Positions 12,921 through 23,739 of a DNA stretch of 64,000 bases are shown one piece after another. Position numbers and translations under genes: made by a program. Location of the stretch: assembly GCF_022201045.2 (NCBI RefSeq), contig NC_068558.1, positions 40,567,501 through 40,631,500 of the forward strand. The letters are read 5' to 3'. Under the pieces are notes generated by a model, which was not told the origin of the DNA, made no database searches, and saw nothing but the letters and a program-made list of their open reading frames with translations. Within the stretch, counting starts at the first letter, position 1; the number at the start of each line of letters is the position of its first letter. The DNA is from Citrus sinensis. Its lineage: Eukaryota; Streptophyta; Magnoliopsida; Sapindales; Rutaceae.

Positions 12921-15900
12921 TCTGCAATCAAATCAGGAAAATAATATCAGCCAAAAGTTCCATTCATTAAAAGGAAAAAAAAAACTTTTCACAACAAGGT
13001 TCTTGTCTTCTTTGGCAAAGAAAAACGGCAGAGGACAGAGAACTTATGCCATACCATTGTTGCACCTTCCTGAACTCTGTAAGGACAGGGTATATGTTTT
13101 CGAAGGCTGTGTAGGTCTCATCTCTTACCTACAAATGTTGAACAAAGAAAATTGTCTTGTCAGCCCATCCATATCACAATGGATAGGGCAAATAGGGAAG
13201 AAAGCCGAAGTACCTTTGCTCCTGTAATCACAATTTTCCCAGAAACAAAAATAAGAAGCACAATCTTGGGCTGTTTCATGCGGTATATAAGGCCAGGAAA
13301 GAGCTCCGGTTCATACTGCATCAAAATAGTCAAAGTAAGCCCTCAACCTTAGAAACATCAGCAAACAAAAACTAAATCAATAAGCAAACTCCTCTTTTAA
13401 CTTTTGGAACTTAGATAAGAATGAGAACATATGCATGACATATAAAGCCGTCTGTGTAAATAAGTGACATATGGATTTTATCTAATAAACATAAACATGC
13501 ACATCTAACAGAGACCATATTTAAATAGCAAAATCATAGCAGTGAAATAGTGAAAGGTACCACTCACACTTGAAAAGGCACCATGAGAGTAGGCAAGACC
13601 TTCAAGCCTGATAGGGAATTTAACGTCACAGGAGCCAACAATATTCTGAATCTTGAAGTCCTGCATCACAATACCGATGTGAGGGAACCATATAAAAAAA
13701 AAATTAAAAAGCAGTCTGCAGCTATGACAAGCACGGCCCTCATGCATTTCATTAGAGGGAGAAAGGGTACCTTGAACTTGGCAGGAAAACCAAGCTTCTG
13801 GATGATTCGAGCATACTGAAAAATACAAATTCAACATCATGCAAGGAAAATTATACAAGAAATCCTCCACTGATAAAGATCCATTCAACTGAATTTTATA
13901 GGTTAGAATTCAAAGAAAATAAGACGGAAAGCTTATAACCATTCAACGCCCTAAACAACTCTTCACTGGTAAAAGTCAAAATCTTTTAAAATTATTCTAC
14001 ATTGATGCGACACATTTTTTTTATTTAATTTACTACCAGTTTTTTGTTTTGAAGAGAATTACATCCCACTCTCCTATCATGAATATAATTACAAGCTATA
14101 AGCCTTTCACAGCCCAAGACACACCTTCCTTGCTGCCAGTTTTGATTGCTGTTCACTCTTGGCACCAGTGCAAACCTGTAACGAGAGAAGTATCTCTTTC
14201 AGTAAAAAAGGCAAAGCTGAAACATTAAATCACTTCGGATATGAAGCAGCACCCACCATACACAGATGGCATATTCAACTACAGCTATGAAAATGATTAT
14301 CCATAATCCTACAATAAAAAACATAAAACAACAGCTTGATATGTCCTGCAGCGTGTGAGAGAACTAATTTATCAATTCTAACACATTTGGAAACTATTTT
14401 CATAACAGAAACGTCAACTAGTAGAAGTGGAGGAAATGAAAAAGAAAGCAAAATGAGAGAGCAAGAGAAATTAAACACACTACTTAACCTTGTTTAAAAA
14501 ATAGAATCCACTGCTTATAAGAGTATAATAACAGGAAAACAAAATTATCAGTATTCAGAACCATGATTTAGGACAGTACAAGAAGACTGACCATCTTGCC
14601 CGAAGCAAAAATCAAGGCTGTAGTTTTGGGTTCCCTTATCCTCATTATAACAGCAGCAAAACGCTGTTGTAATATTCAAAAGAAATATTAGGCATAAACT
14701 CATAATAACAATGACATGATGCTTAAGCAACTAACCAATACATTCTACATGACAAAAATAAACAAACACAAGTGAGAGAGATGCGTTATGCCGGGTGCCA
14801 CGACCAACAGACCCAATGATTGGGTGGGCAATCAAACTCCTCCATACCTAGCATTATATTAGAATAAATATTACTGTCAAATTTTTACATACCTTAGGGT
14901 TGTACTCTGCATTACGAGCTTGCAGTGCAATTTTTTTAAGATCTAACTTGCAATCCAAGTTGACAGTTGATACAATGTTTCTAGAAAACAATAGCCAATA
15001 GAAGTAACAGTAAGATCCCAAATTTTTTATAAAAGATTTCAAATTTTTAATAAACAACTAATATGTCACAGCCAAAATTCCATTTGTACAGGATACTTTA
15101 AATTAAAATTTTCTTTAGTTATACAAAAATCACACATACTTGACACTACTGACAGCACCTAGTATTAAATAGCAAATGTAAGGTAACATTTGAAACAATT
15201 TTTTTTAGAAGTTGCAATGAACAAATACAATCATGAAAAATCTTCAATTACAATATGACATCATCATCGCATTTTCAAATAAATAGTAGTCCAAGCTGAA
15301 ATGAGACCTTATCGGTCAAAAAGAGATCTAGTTAAGCAACTGATAGTGCACAACGAGATCATATGGTAGTTGTACAAGTAAATGGAAAACAAAGCTTGTG
15401 TGGCACATGGAAATCAACAACCATTATAACTTCAAAAACCAGCTCAAAATAGACACCCGCAACAGGACCAATGCCCATACATACTGAGAATAATAACTAC
15501 AACTTCCACTGGACTTGTACAAGCCAATCTATTATCTGAGCAAAAATGTCACTTTTTGACGGAAAAAGCATAACAACTATTGAAAGGGACACCTCATAAA
15601 GTAAACTCTTATCAATACTGAAAATGGGCCTTGTCAATAATGATTTAAAATAAGGTCAACACAACAGCTTAATATCTTGTACATACAACCCAAAAATCAT
15701 GACCAGCAACTAAAGATAGTGCAAAAAACAGAACTTGCATTGGCACAATCCAAGAATTTATTAAACCGTGACAAGCAAGTTGAATCTCTGTATTTCTCTT
15801 TTCTAAATATCATAACAAAATAGTTGTCCTAAACGTTATTGCATCAGATGCAAACAGGACACACTCATCTTTGCTTCTCGTAGGACATGTTTTCTCACAC

Positions 15901-16645
15901 TCTTTTCCAAAAATGAAAAGATCTATTTAGCATTTGAAAATTTTATGCCAGCTAAAATGATTCATAAACATTTACAGAATACGTAATTCTGCACATGTAG
16001 AATTATGTTTACAATTCCACAACTGGAAAATAGTTCATAATTTCACAAATCTTGTCTTCTACATACATGCCAAGGACAGCTTCAATTACATTGAGATTAC
16101 ACATGTTATAATTCCGAGAATAAACACTTAAACACCACAAAGATACAAATACAAGTCGAATAGGGATCATATCAGCAACAAATTCACTCCTGCCATTCTC
16201 TCACTTCCTATAAATAACAACCCTTCAACCTTAAATCTATGAACAAAACCTCACTCATCCACCGTTTTATCAAATCCATCATTCTCCAAAACACTTGAAT
16301 CAGATTGTACACGCCATCAGCAAAACCACCAATCCATTAAATTTCCACTAATAATTTACTGTAGACCTCAATCTCCCTTCTAGATTAAAAAATTCAAAAC
16401 CCAGACACTGAAGATCTACAAAATCATGAACTCGCATACGCACAAACCCTAATTCCACAAATTCATCATCCACCAACTCACCTTGAAAAACAACAAACAT
16501 GCATATTTTCACGGAAACAAATCAACACATATACTTTGTATATACAGATCCAAAAAGGGACTTACTGAAGAGTGGGAACAATGCCAGATGGGTGCTTGGA
16601 AAGATCAACCGGCTGGCTCCCTTCCGAACCACCTTGCTCAGCCAT
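12921..16645 (-). CDS. TBP: TATA-box-binding protein (TBP)
   Basis: General transcription factor; the saddle-shaped DNA-binding subunit of TFIID used by all three nuclear RNA polymerases. Coding exons: 16566-16645, 14893-14980, 14592-14663, 14125-14175, 13771-13815, 13568-13660, 13214-13315, 13055-13128, and one final base at 12921. Product 201 aa (plant TBPs are about 200). The N-terminus ([20 protein letters not shown]) is the usual short plant form. The two direct repeats cover about residues 28-105 and 118-196; the DNA-intercalating blocks [19 protein letters not shown] and [19 protein letters not shown] are intact. Intron 1 is about 1.6 kb. The last intron splits the stop codon (TG|A), so the 3' UTR is in a separate exon. 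It lies upstream of the HNH gene on the same strand. Identification is very secure. Confidence 0.96.
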
Positions 16646-17149
16646 TTCTATTCTTGTTCCTCACTAATCAATAATTTTCCAAAATTATTCTTTCAAAAAA
16701 AATTGTCTTTTTCCACTTCTTTTCCAAAATTTTATTTTTTTTTCAATTTTTATAATCCCGATTAAAGTCAAAAGACAGAAACAATTTATAGGTTTTTCTT
16801 TTCACAGCTAAAATATCAAGAACCAGAAAGAAATTTACAGTCTTGATTGAAGAATCGATCTGGTTCAATTTCGATTAAAATTTAAAGAAATCTAGGGTTC
16901 TTAAAGCTGATAAGAAAAGAAAAAACCCAAGAATTGGAGGGAAAAACAGAAGAAATTAGAGGCTTATAAAGAGGGAACAAATTTTAAAAGAGAAGTCTTT
17001 TATAGGTTTTGATACAAAGGATTTGTTAATAATGCTTTGAACTAGAGGATTTGAGAGGTTCGCGTTTGGTCTGCGGTCTGAACGAATGCGAGAAAGAGAG
17101 AGGGATAAAGAGAGAGAGGCGGTCGGCGAAACGGTGATCTTTTGTACCC

Positions 17150-17169
17150 TAGTTAGGGTTATTTATAGA
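17150..17169 (-). promoter_or_regulatory. Candidate TBP core promoter: TATA box plus telo-box
   Basis: Read on the minus strand, CTATAAATAACCCTAACTAG combines a TATA box (TATAAATA) with an adjacent telo-box (AACCCTAA). It lies about 510 bases upstream of the TBP start codon. The stretch between them would be 5' UTR and may contain an intron. Telo-boxes are common in promoters of plant housekeeping genes. The transcription start was not observed. Confidence 0.45.
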
Positions 17170-18185
17170 GGTGACCGGGCTTAGTTTGTGAAGAGCCGGT
17201 AATAAGAACTTGTTACCGGATGGTTCCGGTTGCCTTGAAACGATGCGTTTTGATGCATGGTTCTGGAAGAGTAGAATTGGGAGCGTGTTATTTGAGGTCG
17301 GTGATATTTTTTGGATTGAGCCTCGAATGTACCATTATAGCCTCGGCACAAAGGTTTTGTTTGTTGACCCTGGAGTCTATGTTTGCGTAAAGTTATGAGA
17401 GGGCATAACAGAGAAAGAACATATCGGTAGTTCGATACTGGGCTTTTATCTTTTAAATCCTTGAACTTTCCCTTTTTCAGTTTAAGGAGTTTTTCTCTCT
17501 CTTTCCAGAACTAAGATCCAACATTTAATAACTCCTTTAGGCTATGTTTGAGAGTTAGGATTAAGTGTGAGATTATCCCATATTTGGTAACTTTGCTTAG
17601 ATTAAATTAAGAAGAAATAAATTTAAATTTAGTCCTTAAATTATGGGATTAGCAATCTCAGTTTATGAGTGAGTTTAGATGAGATAATAATAAGAGGAAA
17701 AAATCAATCATTTGTAATATTTCTTTCATAACACAAATTTTTATTTATTACTTAAAGTTAATTAATTATTTTATTCATGATTTACTTAAATTTATTTTTT
17801 TATTTTATTTTTATAGTCTAATTAAATTGGTACTTTTACCTCAATTAAATTAACTATTTAATAATATATTACTATAATTGATTATATTCAATTTAATATT
17901 AAAAATAATCATGAAAATTAATAATACCAACAATTAGCTGATTTTATAAATTTTATTTGCTATTTTTTTGATAAATTAAAATATATCTAAAATATCTAAT
18001 AAAAAATTAAATAAATAATTAAATAGTTATATTAATTTATATTTGTTTATAATAGTAATGACTACCCCATAACTAATTTACTATATATTTGATGTTCTTA
18101 TTAATTAGCTTTGATTTAGTTTTAATTATTACTCTTAAATACTCATAAATATTTTTTGTATTTAAATAAAAATTTAAGCTTGTCA
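17170..18185. other. AT-rich intergenic DNA, possibly the left part of an interrupted MITE
   Basis: Very AT-rich with no gene. A GGCTATGTTTGAGAGTTAGG segment near 17539 loosely mirrors AAGATTGCGTTTGGCAAACA (reverse strand) near 19680-19700. This suggests an older GTTTGG-type element into which the Pack-MULE inserted. The match is weak. Confidence 0.3.
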
Positions 18186-18194
18186 AATCTAATA

Positions 18195-19579
18195 GGAAAA
18201 ATATTCAACATCCACTCGTTTTTTCCGACTTTATCAAAAATATACAATTCTTTTTTTTTTGTCTGAAATCCACCTAAAGTTATGTTTCGTTTCACTTCTC
18301 CACTTCCGTTTGCAGCCCGTTACGAAAACTAACGGAAATTTAGTGAAATGACTATTTTGCCCCCCCAATACAAAAATTATAATTTTACCCTAAAAAAACA
18401 AACAAGCATAAGAAATATTAAAAAAAAAATTAACCCACAATCCTCATCACTGAAAGCCAATCACTATCTTCCACAATCCTCAGTCACACACAGAGTCATA
18501 GAGAGATGAAGCTGTCTCTGAAACTCCCAGATGATTCCCAAAACACCCAAAACCCACCAATCCTAAAGGTTAAAATACCCATCACCATTTTTAATCAACC
18601 TTTCATTTCTTCTCTCACCACCACCAAAACCGTCGCCGCCGGCAATCAACACCTTTCCTTTTCTCTCGGCACCAACTTTCCATCAGGCCCTTCCTTCAAA
18701 CTCAACTATACACCTCTCTCTACAATGTGCACAAGCACAACCCCTTTCTCTTTCTCTTTGAAATCAGGCCTTGGTTTGTTTGGTTCACCCCAGGACTCTC
18801 CTCTTATCTTCTCTGCCCACTTCTCTCTTTCCTACACAAACCCAACCAATTTCACTCATACGTTTTTGCTCTATTTCAAGCCTCAATTTGGCAACTTTTC
18901 TCTTCACAAAATTGTGTCGTCTTCAAACCCTAATCTGCAAATTTTTGAGCCCCACTTCAATTATGGGCCCCATTTGCAATCTGGGTCGCCTTCCAATACT
19001 GAGTTTGCAAATAGGTCGATTTCGGATGAATCGTCCGGGTGGCAAGATTTGAAATTGGAGCCGCGTAGTGGCAATGAGAATGATAGTTTCTTTAATGTGG
19101 TTGATTCAATTCGTAGTGATGGAATTGAGTTTGTTAGAGATAGAACATTGTTGTTGAAAGATGATGATAAAAAAAAGTGGCTTTTTAGGTGGGATTGCTG
19201 TAACAGCAAAACAGTATTGCCAGTGACTAAAAGGGTAATGATGAATTTGAGGTGGGGAGTGAATTTGCCTGCGGATTCTGAGGTTAAAATGCCTTATTTG
19301 ACCATGAACAAGATTGGGACTGAGAGGGTTGAGAAAGTGGAGGAAGTGAAAAGGGAGAAGAATATCGAGAGTGATGTGGGTGATTTAGAGTTGTTCAAAG
19401 GAATGCTCTGTTGAAATGGCTAATTTACCCCTACGACATCAGTAATGTTATAACGGACTGCCAACAGAAGTGGAGAAGTGAAATGAAACGTAATTTGAGG
19501 GGGATTCTAGACAAAAAAATAAAGAATTGTGTATTTTTTATAAAGTCAGAAAAAACGGGTGGACAGTAGATATTTTTCC
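18195..19579. mobile_element. Pack-MULE (Mutator-like element carrying a host gene copy), 1385 bp
   Basis: The terminal inverted repeats are about 165 bases each (18195-18363 and 19418-19579). They start GGAAAAATATTCAACATCCA on the left and GGAAAAATATCTACTGTCCA on the reverse strand at the right, and stay similar through poly-T, CACTTCTCCACTTCYGTT and the inner CCCC/GGGG blocks. The flanks carry a perfect 9-bp target duplication AATCTAATA (18186-18194 and 19580-19588), diagnostic of Mutator-type transposition. Between the arms is a 302-codon ORF of host-gene character and no transposase, which defines a Pack-MULE. The arms are clearly related to those of the 23052-23729 MITE. Confidence 0.88.
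18506..19414 (+). CDS. Plant-specific uncharacterised protein carried in a Pack-MULE, C-terminus probably truncated
   Basis: Single-exon ORF of 302 codons, ATG to TGA, wholly inside the transposon arms. The N-terminal part (MKLSLKLPDD, then KVKIPITIFNQPFISS, FPSGPSFKLNY, SLKSGLGLFGSPQDSPLIFS, LYFKPQFGNFSLHK) matches a plant-only family of unknown function that I recognise from memory. The middle is low-complexity Ser/Asn/Asp-rich. The C-terminal half has a second conserved block (NLRWGVNLPADSEVKMPYLT). Relatives, as I remember them, continue past DLELLKGM with a short helical tail; here the ORF ends at ...LFKGMLC only a few bases before the right transposon arm, so the tail is probably missing. 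No internal stop or frameshift, so the capture is young, the copy is used, or both. No intron, TM segment or signal peptide seen. Confidence 0.7.
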   Translation: MKLSLKLPDDSQNTQNPPILKVKIPITIFNQPFISSLTTTKTVAAGNQHLSFSLGTNFPSGPSFKLNYTPLSTMCTSTTPFSFSLKSGLGLFGSPQDSPLIFSAHFSLSYTNPTNFTHTFLLYFKPQFGNFSLHKIVSSSNPNLQIFEPHFNYGPHLQSGSPSNTEFANRSISDESSGWQDLKLEPRSGNENDSFFNVVDSIRSDGIEFVRDRTLLLKDDDKKKWLFRWDCCNSKTVLPVTKRVMMNLRWGVNLPADSEVKMPYLTMNKIGTERVEKVEEVKREKNIESDVGDLELFKGMLC

Positions 19580-19588
19580 AATCTAATA

Positions 19589-20465
19589 TTGTACCAAACA
19601 TAAGACAGTATTGCATAAATCTAATTTAATCCAATCTAATTCAGTCCAATCATAATATTTAATCCAATGTAATCTTGTTTGCCAAACGCAATCTTAATTA
19701 TTAACGATTTACAAATAGAGGCAAAATAGAAAATTTAATTGAAAATAACATTATGCAACTATCAATTTACAAAAGCTAAATTGTAAATCATAGAATTCCA
19801 ATTTGAAAAAATAAATATTATTGGCTAGGATTAAACTTATTTGTAAATGCATAATTTTCCCCCCTAAAATATAAGGTAGACAGAGCTCAAACATATTTTT
19901 TTAGCCCCCAATCTTTCCGTGATTTAAATTCAAGTGGTCAATTAAAGGCAGCAATTTGAAAATCACTCAGTCAATCAAGCGTTTGGGGTGAGAAACTCGA
20001 AATTTTTTTAAACTCCTACAAAAATATAAACACGCATGAACAATTGAAAAAAACAATTCTTAAAAACCACTCAACCAGAAAGGCTTTTGAAATGCATTGA
20101 TCATCTTTACTAATAAACCAAATAATAGCAAGAACTAAATTTATTGTTAAATAGATATACCATATACCTTTACTAATATATTTCCATCCATTTTAGAGTT
20201 TAAAAAGAAAACAAAGCAAAAACAATCAACAGTAACATTTCACGTCTTACTTACTATAAAAATCTTCTCTACGCCAGGTCACAACTCAGTAGGCATAATT
20301 TTATTAAATGGATCTATGTTACACAATATACAGAAAATGCTCCTTTTAAACAATGAGAGAGTCCAAATAAGATGAATTTTTACATCATATATGTAAGATA
20401 AAATACTTATTATGGTTTGAATTACTCCATTAACAAATTTAATGAACATGATTTTTATTTGACTA
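19589..20465. other. Intergenic DNA between the Pack-MULE and the SDR cluster
   Basis: AT-rich. 19590-19710 contains repeated AATCTAAT/AATCCAAT phrases ending in a GTTTGG-type terminus, possibly the right half of the element interrupted by the Pack-MULE. The rest is featureless. Confidence 0.35.
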
Positions 20466-22325
20466 CTAGCCACCACTAGCACCAATAATTTGCCATAAAC
20501 CCATTCCCTATTATCGCTTGCCAAAAACCCAACAATTTTAGCCACATCCATGGTCACACCCAATCTCCCCATTGGGCAAGCCTCAATCAAACCCATAATA
20601 TTATCCTGACTCCTTTCAGAAAACAACATATATGTTGCAATAGGCCCTGGAGCCACACAATTCACAGTAATGCTTGTTCTTCTGAGCTCTTTTGCTAATA
20701 TTTTTGCCATTATCTCCATTGCTGCGTATGATGCTGCGTATGATGCATACTTTGGCCTCAATGAAACAACCACCGATGATGATAGAAGTATTATTCTGCC
20801 CCTACCTCCTTTTTTTAGCTTATTTGCTGTCTCTTTGCAACATAAGAATGTTCCTCTAATATTGACCCTGAAACCAGAATTTGCCTAGTGAATGTGTGAA
20901 TACTATAACGTCATGTCCAAAATTGACCATATTCATTTTCATTGTACTGCATCGCCTAGGAGCCATAGGTTTAACAAGCACTAGCAATAAACAACTCATT
21001 AAGGGTGCCATTGTCATAGGATTCATTGCAATTCTATTAAGGGGTCTAAGCCTATAACTTTTAGAAATCCAACCCAAAAGACTAATTTATTCAGTAGAGT
21101 GATCTACCCTAACTATAAACCCAAGCAACTCCTTTTTATTAACCAACGTAGGATGCAACTCAACAATCCTTCTCAGACAAAATCATCGTCGGACCCAGTC
21201 CTTTGATCTGATACTAGTGTTTGGGTCTAGTACCACTTTTTAGGGCGTTTAGGCTTAGGATCTCTAGGCATTCAACGTAAAAGACTAACTCATTAGATAG
21301 AGTGACTTATCTTAAAGTATAAATCCAAGCAACTCCCCTTTACTAACTAATGTAAGACACAAATCAACACATTCATTTAGGGTCCATTCATTCAGTTGTA
21401 AATATCAAGGTAATGGATAAAATTTCCTTACTCTCTTTTCTTTCACTTTTCATTATTTTTCTCAATAACCAAACACCTTAAATTCTCAAGAGAACAATGA
21501 AAGAAAAATCAGAACTTCTTCATGATGAATCACATATGATATATATGTATAGATTAATTAAAATCATGTAATGCGTAGATTAACAATGACAGAGCCAGAA
21601 TATTCAAATAATGGAAGTAAGTTGATTTACTTAAAATATTTGATTTTTTTTCATTTTAGTATATTTTCATTTAATTTTGATTCTCGGATACTCATCTAAT
21701 GTAATTCTGGGACTAATTATGGACACAATATAAATTAGCATGTTTGTTAAATAAGTGACACAAATATAATGAGATCAATAAAAATGAGTGACAAAAGTAT
21801 GATAAAATCAATAAACTGGTCAGAATATTTGAGTTTGAAATATTTAACATAATTAACAAACTGGCTAAATCATGTTGGTCTAAATTTGACACGAGCCAAC
21901 AAATTCATAAGTAACCGTAACTACCTGAAGATTTGATCAAAATCTTCAACAGAGAATTTAGCTATAGAAAGGAAACTTATCGTCTACAATCCCAACTGAG
22001 TTGACCAACACATGAACCTAAGAATTAAACTTTGTTTCAGCAATGTCGAAGAGTGCTTTCACCTGGCTTTCATCGGACACATTTGCCTTGAAGGTGATTG
22101 CTAGTGGGGTGCTTTTTTTTCAGGACAAGCTGAATTGATCTCCTCAGCCACAACTTCAGCTTAGACTGAATTGGAGCTGTAGTTGATCACAACTTTTGCT
22201 CCAAGTGAGGCTAAGTGCAGGGCTATCCCGCGGCCGATGCCACGAAAGGCACCGGTGACTATGGCTACTTGGTCTTGCAGCGGAAGAGATTCAAGAGAAG
22301 GTTTGGTACTTGTTGCAGTTGCCAT
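20466..22325 (-). pseudogene. SDR (NADPH-dependent aldehyde reductase-like) pseudogene, copy 1
   Basis: Same two-exon layout as the intact copy at 25112-26617, but damaged. Exon 1 (about 21910-22325) keeps the ATG and a [10 protein letters not shown] cofactor loop, then meets several in-frame stops. Exon 2 (about 20466-20873) keeps CCKETANKLKKGG, SYAAMEIMAK for the usual YxASK region (the YxxxK motif is lost: the Lys has become Met), and ITVNCVAPGP. A one-base loss near the C-terminal GQ-GG region shifts the reading past the ancestral stop at 20466. The intron (about 20874-21909) is enlarged by repeats. It can no longer make a working reductase. Confidence 0.85.
21030..21370. repeat. Two diverged tandem copies of about 170 bp in the SDR pseudogene intron
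   Basis: About 21039-21180 and 21238-21365 share the order AAGACTAAYTYATT, then AGAGTGA, then CCAAGCAACTCC, then ACTAAYGTARGA, then CAACTCAACA or CAAATCAACA. They look like an old duplicated repeat of unknown type. Confidence 0.45.
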
Positions 22326-23051
22326 GAGTTGATCATGAAGAAAATTAATAAGGCTTGTGTATTAGAAAAATGCTAAGTATCAAGGAGAACAAGAGAAAGA
22401 CGAGAGAATGAAGCATGTGTTGAGAGATGAGAGAGAGAGAAAGCTGACAAGAGAGAGAGAGAGAGGAGACAAAAAGACAGCTTGAATTTTAGTTTCTCTC
22501 ATTTTTCTATTGTTCTTCTTGATATTTAGCACCACTCCGTGTAATAAATACTACGAGGCCCGAGTTAGAAAATAACATGAAGTAGCTTTCTTTAATCTTT
22601 AAGGATTGGGGGAGTCAATTGGTTGGCTAATAATTTCATGTCGTACGTCAAGGTTTCATCATGCATTGCAAAACATCACTAAAACCCCTGAGGTTACGGA
22701 AATGTCAAACGAATGAGAAATTATGTAAAAATTGAATAATTGATTACCCCATAATTTCATTAAGGCCATGTTTATTAGTACGTAAATGTTTTTTACTTTT
22801 AAGCGAAAACTACTGCTAAGAAAAATCTATATTTATGAAATAAATCTTAATAATATGATAATTTTAATTTAAATAATAGTATTATTGATAAAAATAAGAA
22901 GATAGATATATTTTTTTTAATCGTACAACTAAAAATTAAATCACATCAACTTCGAAGTTATTGTAACTTAAAAATTGTATCTATCCACCGAAAATACCAA
23001 ACAGCGCCGAAGACAATGCTAAAAGAGCATCTCTCCACCTAATTATTTAAT

Positions 23052-23729
23052 GGGAAATTTACACTCGTCCACCTGTTTATTTTGTCTTTTTCAAAAATAC
23101 ACAAACACTTTTTTTTTTTTCAGCGCGCCACCTAAAGTTTACTTTTTGTTGCACTCTTCCACTTTCATCTAATTTCCGTTAGTGAATTTAACAGAATGTT
23201 AACGAAATGACCTTTTTACCCCTCAAAATTACAATTTAACCCAAAATAAATAGAAATTGGAGATAAATTGGATGGATTTAATTTTTTTCAAAGGTGGATG
23301 CTAGAAATTGGAGGAAAATAATGTTTGTTGCTTGCTAAATTTAGAAAATTTGTATTTATTTTTTTGAAAGAGAAAAAATAAATACAAATTTTCTAAATCT
23401 ACCAAGTAACAAACACTATTTTCCTCCAAAAAAATAAATACAAATTTTCTAAATTTAGCAAGCAACAAACATTATTTTCCTCCAATTTCTAGCACCCACC
23501 TTTGAAAAAAATTAAATCCTTTCAATTTATCTCAAATTTCTATTTATTTTTGGTTAAATTGTAATTTTGAGGGGTAAAAAGGTCATTCCGTTAAATTTGC
23601 TAACGGAAATTAGATGGAAGTGGAAGAATGCAACAAAAAGTAAACTTCAGGTGGCGCACTGAAAAAAAAAAAATATTTGTATATTTTTGAAAAAGACAAA
23701 ACAAACAGGTGGACGATTGTAAATTTTCC
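23052..23729. mobile_element. Mutator-like foldback MITE, 678 bp, perfect 9-bp target duplication
   Basis: The element is almost entirely one inverted repeat: arms of more than 300 bases run from GGGAAATTTACACTCGTCCA (left) and its counterpart GGAAAATTTACAATCGTCCA (right, reverse strand) to a short centre near 23380-23400. The flanks carry TTATTTAAT (23043-23051 and 23730-23738), a perfect 9-bp duplication. It shares arm phrases with the Pack-MULE (CCACCTAAAGTT, CACTTYC, CCGTTA, poly-T). No ORF. It ends 10 bases from the stop codon of the neighbouring SDR copy. Confidence 0.88.
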
Positions 23730-23739
23730 TTATTTAATT

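Noticed and set aside
20279-20773. 164-codon open frame as an independent SDR gene
   Set aside because: It is the second exon of a damaged SDR copy read past a one-base shift; it lacks the cofactor-binding half and its first exon has stops.
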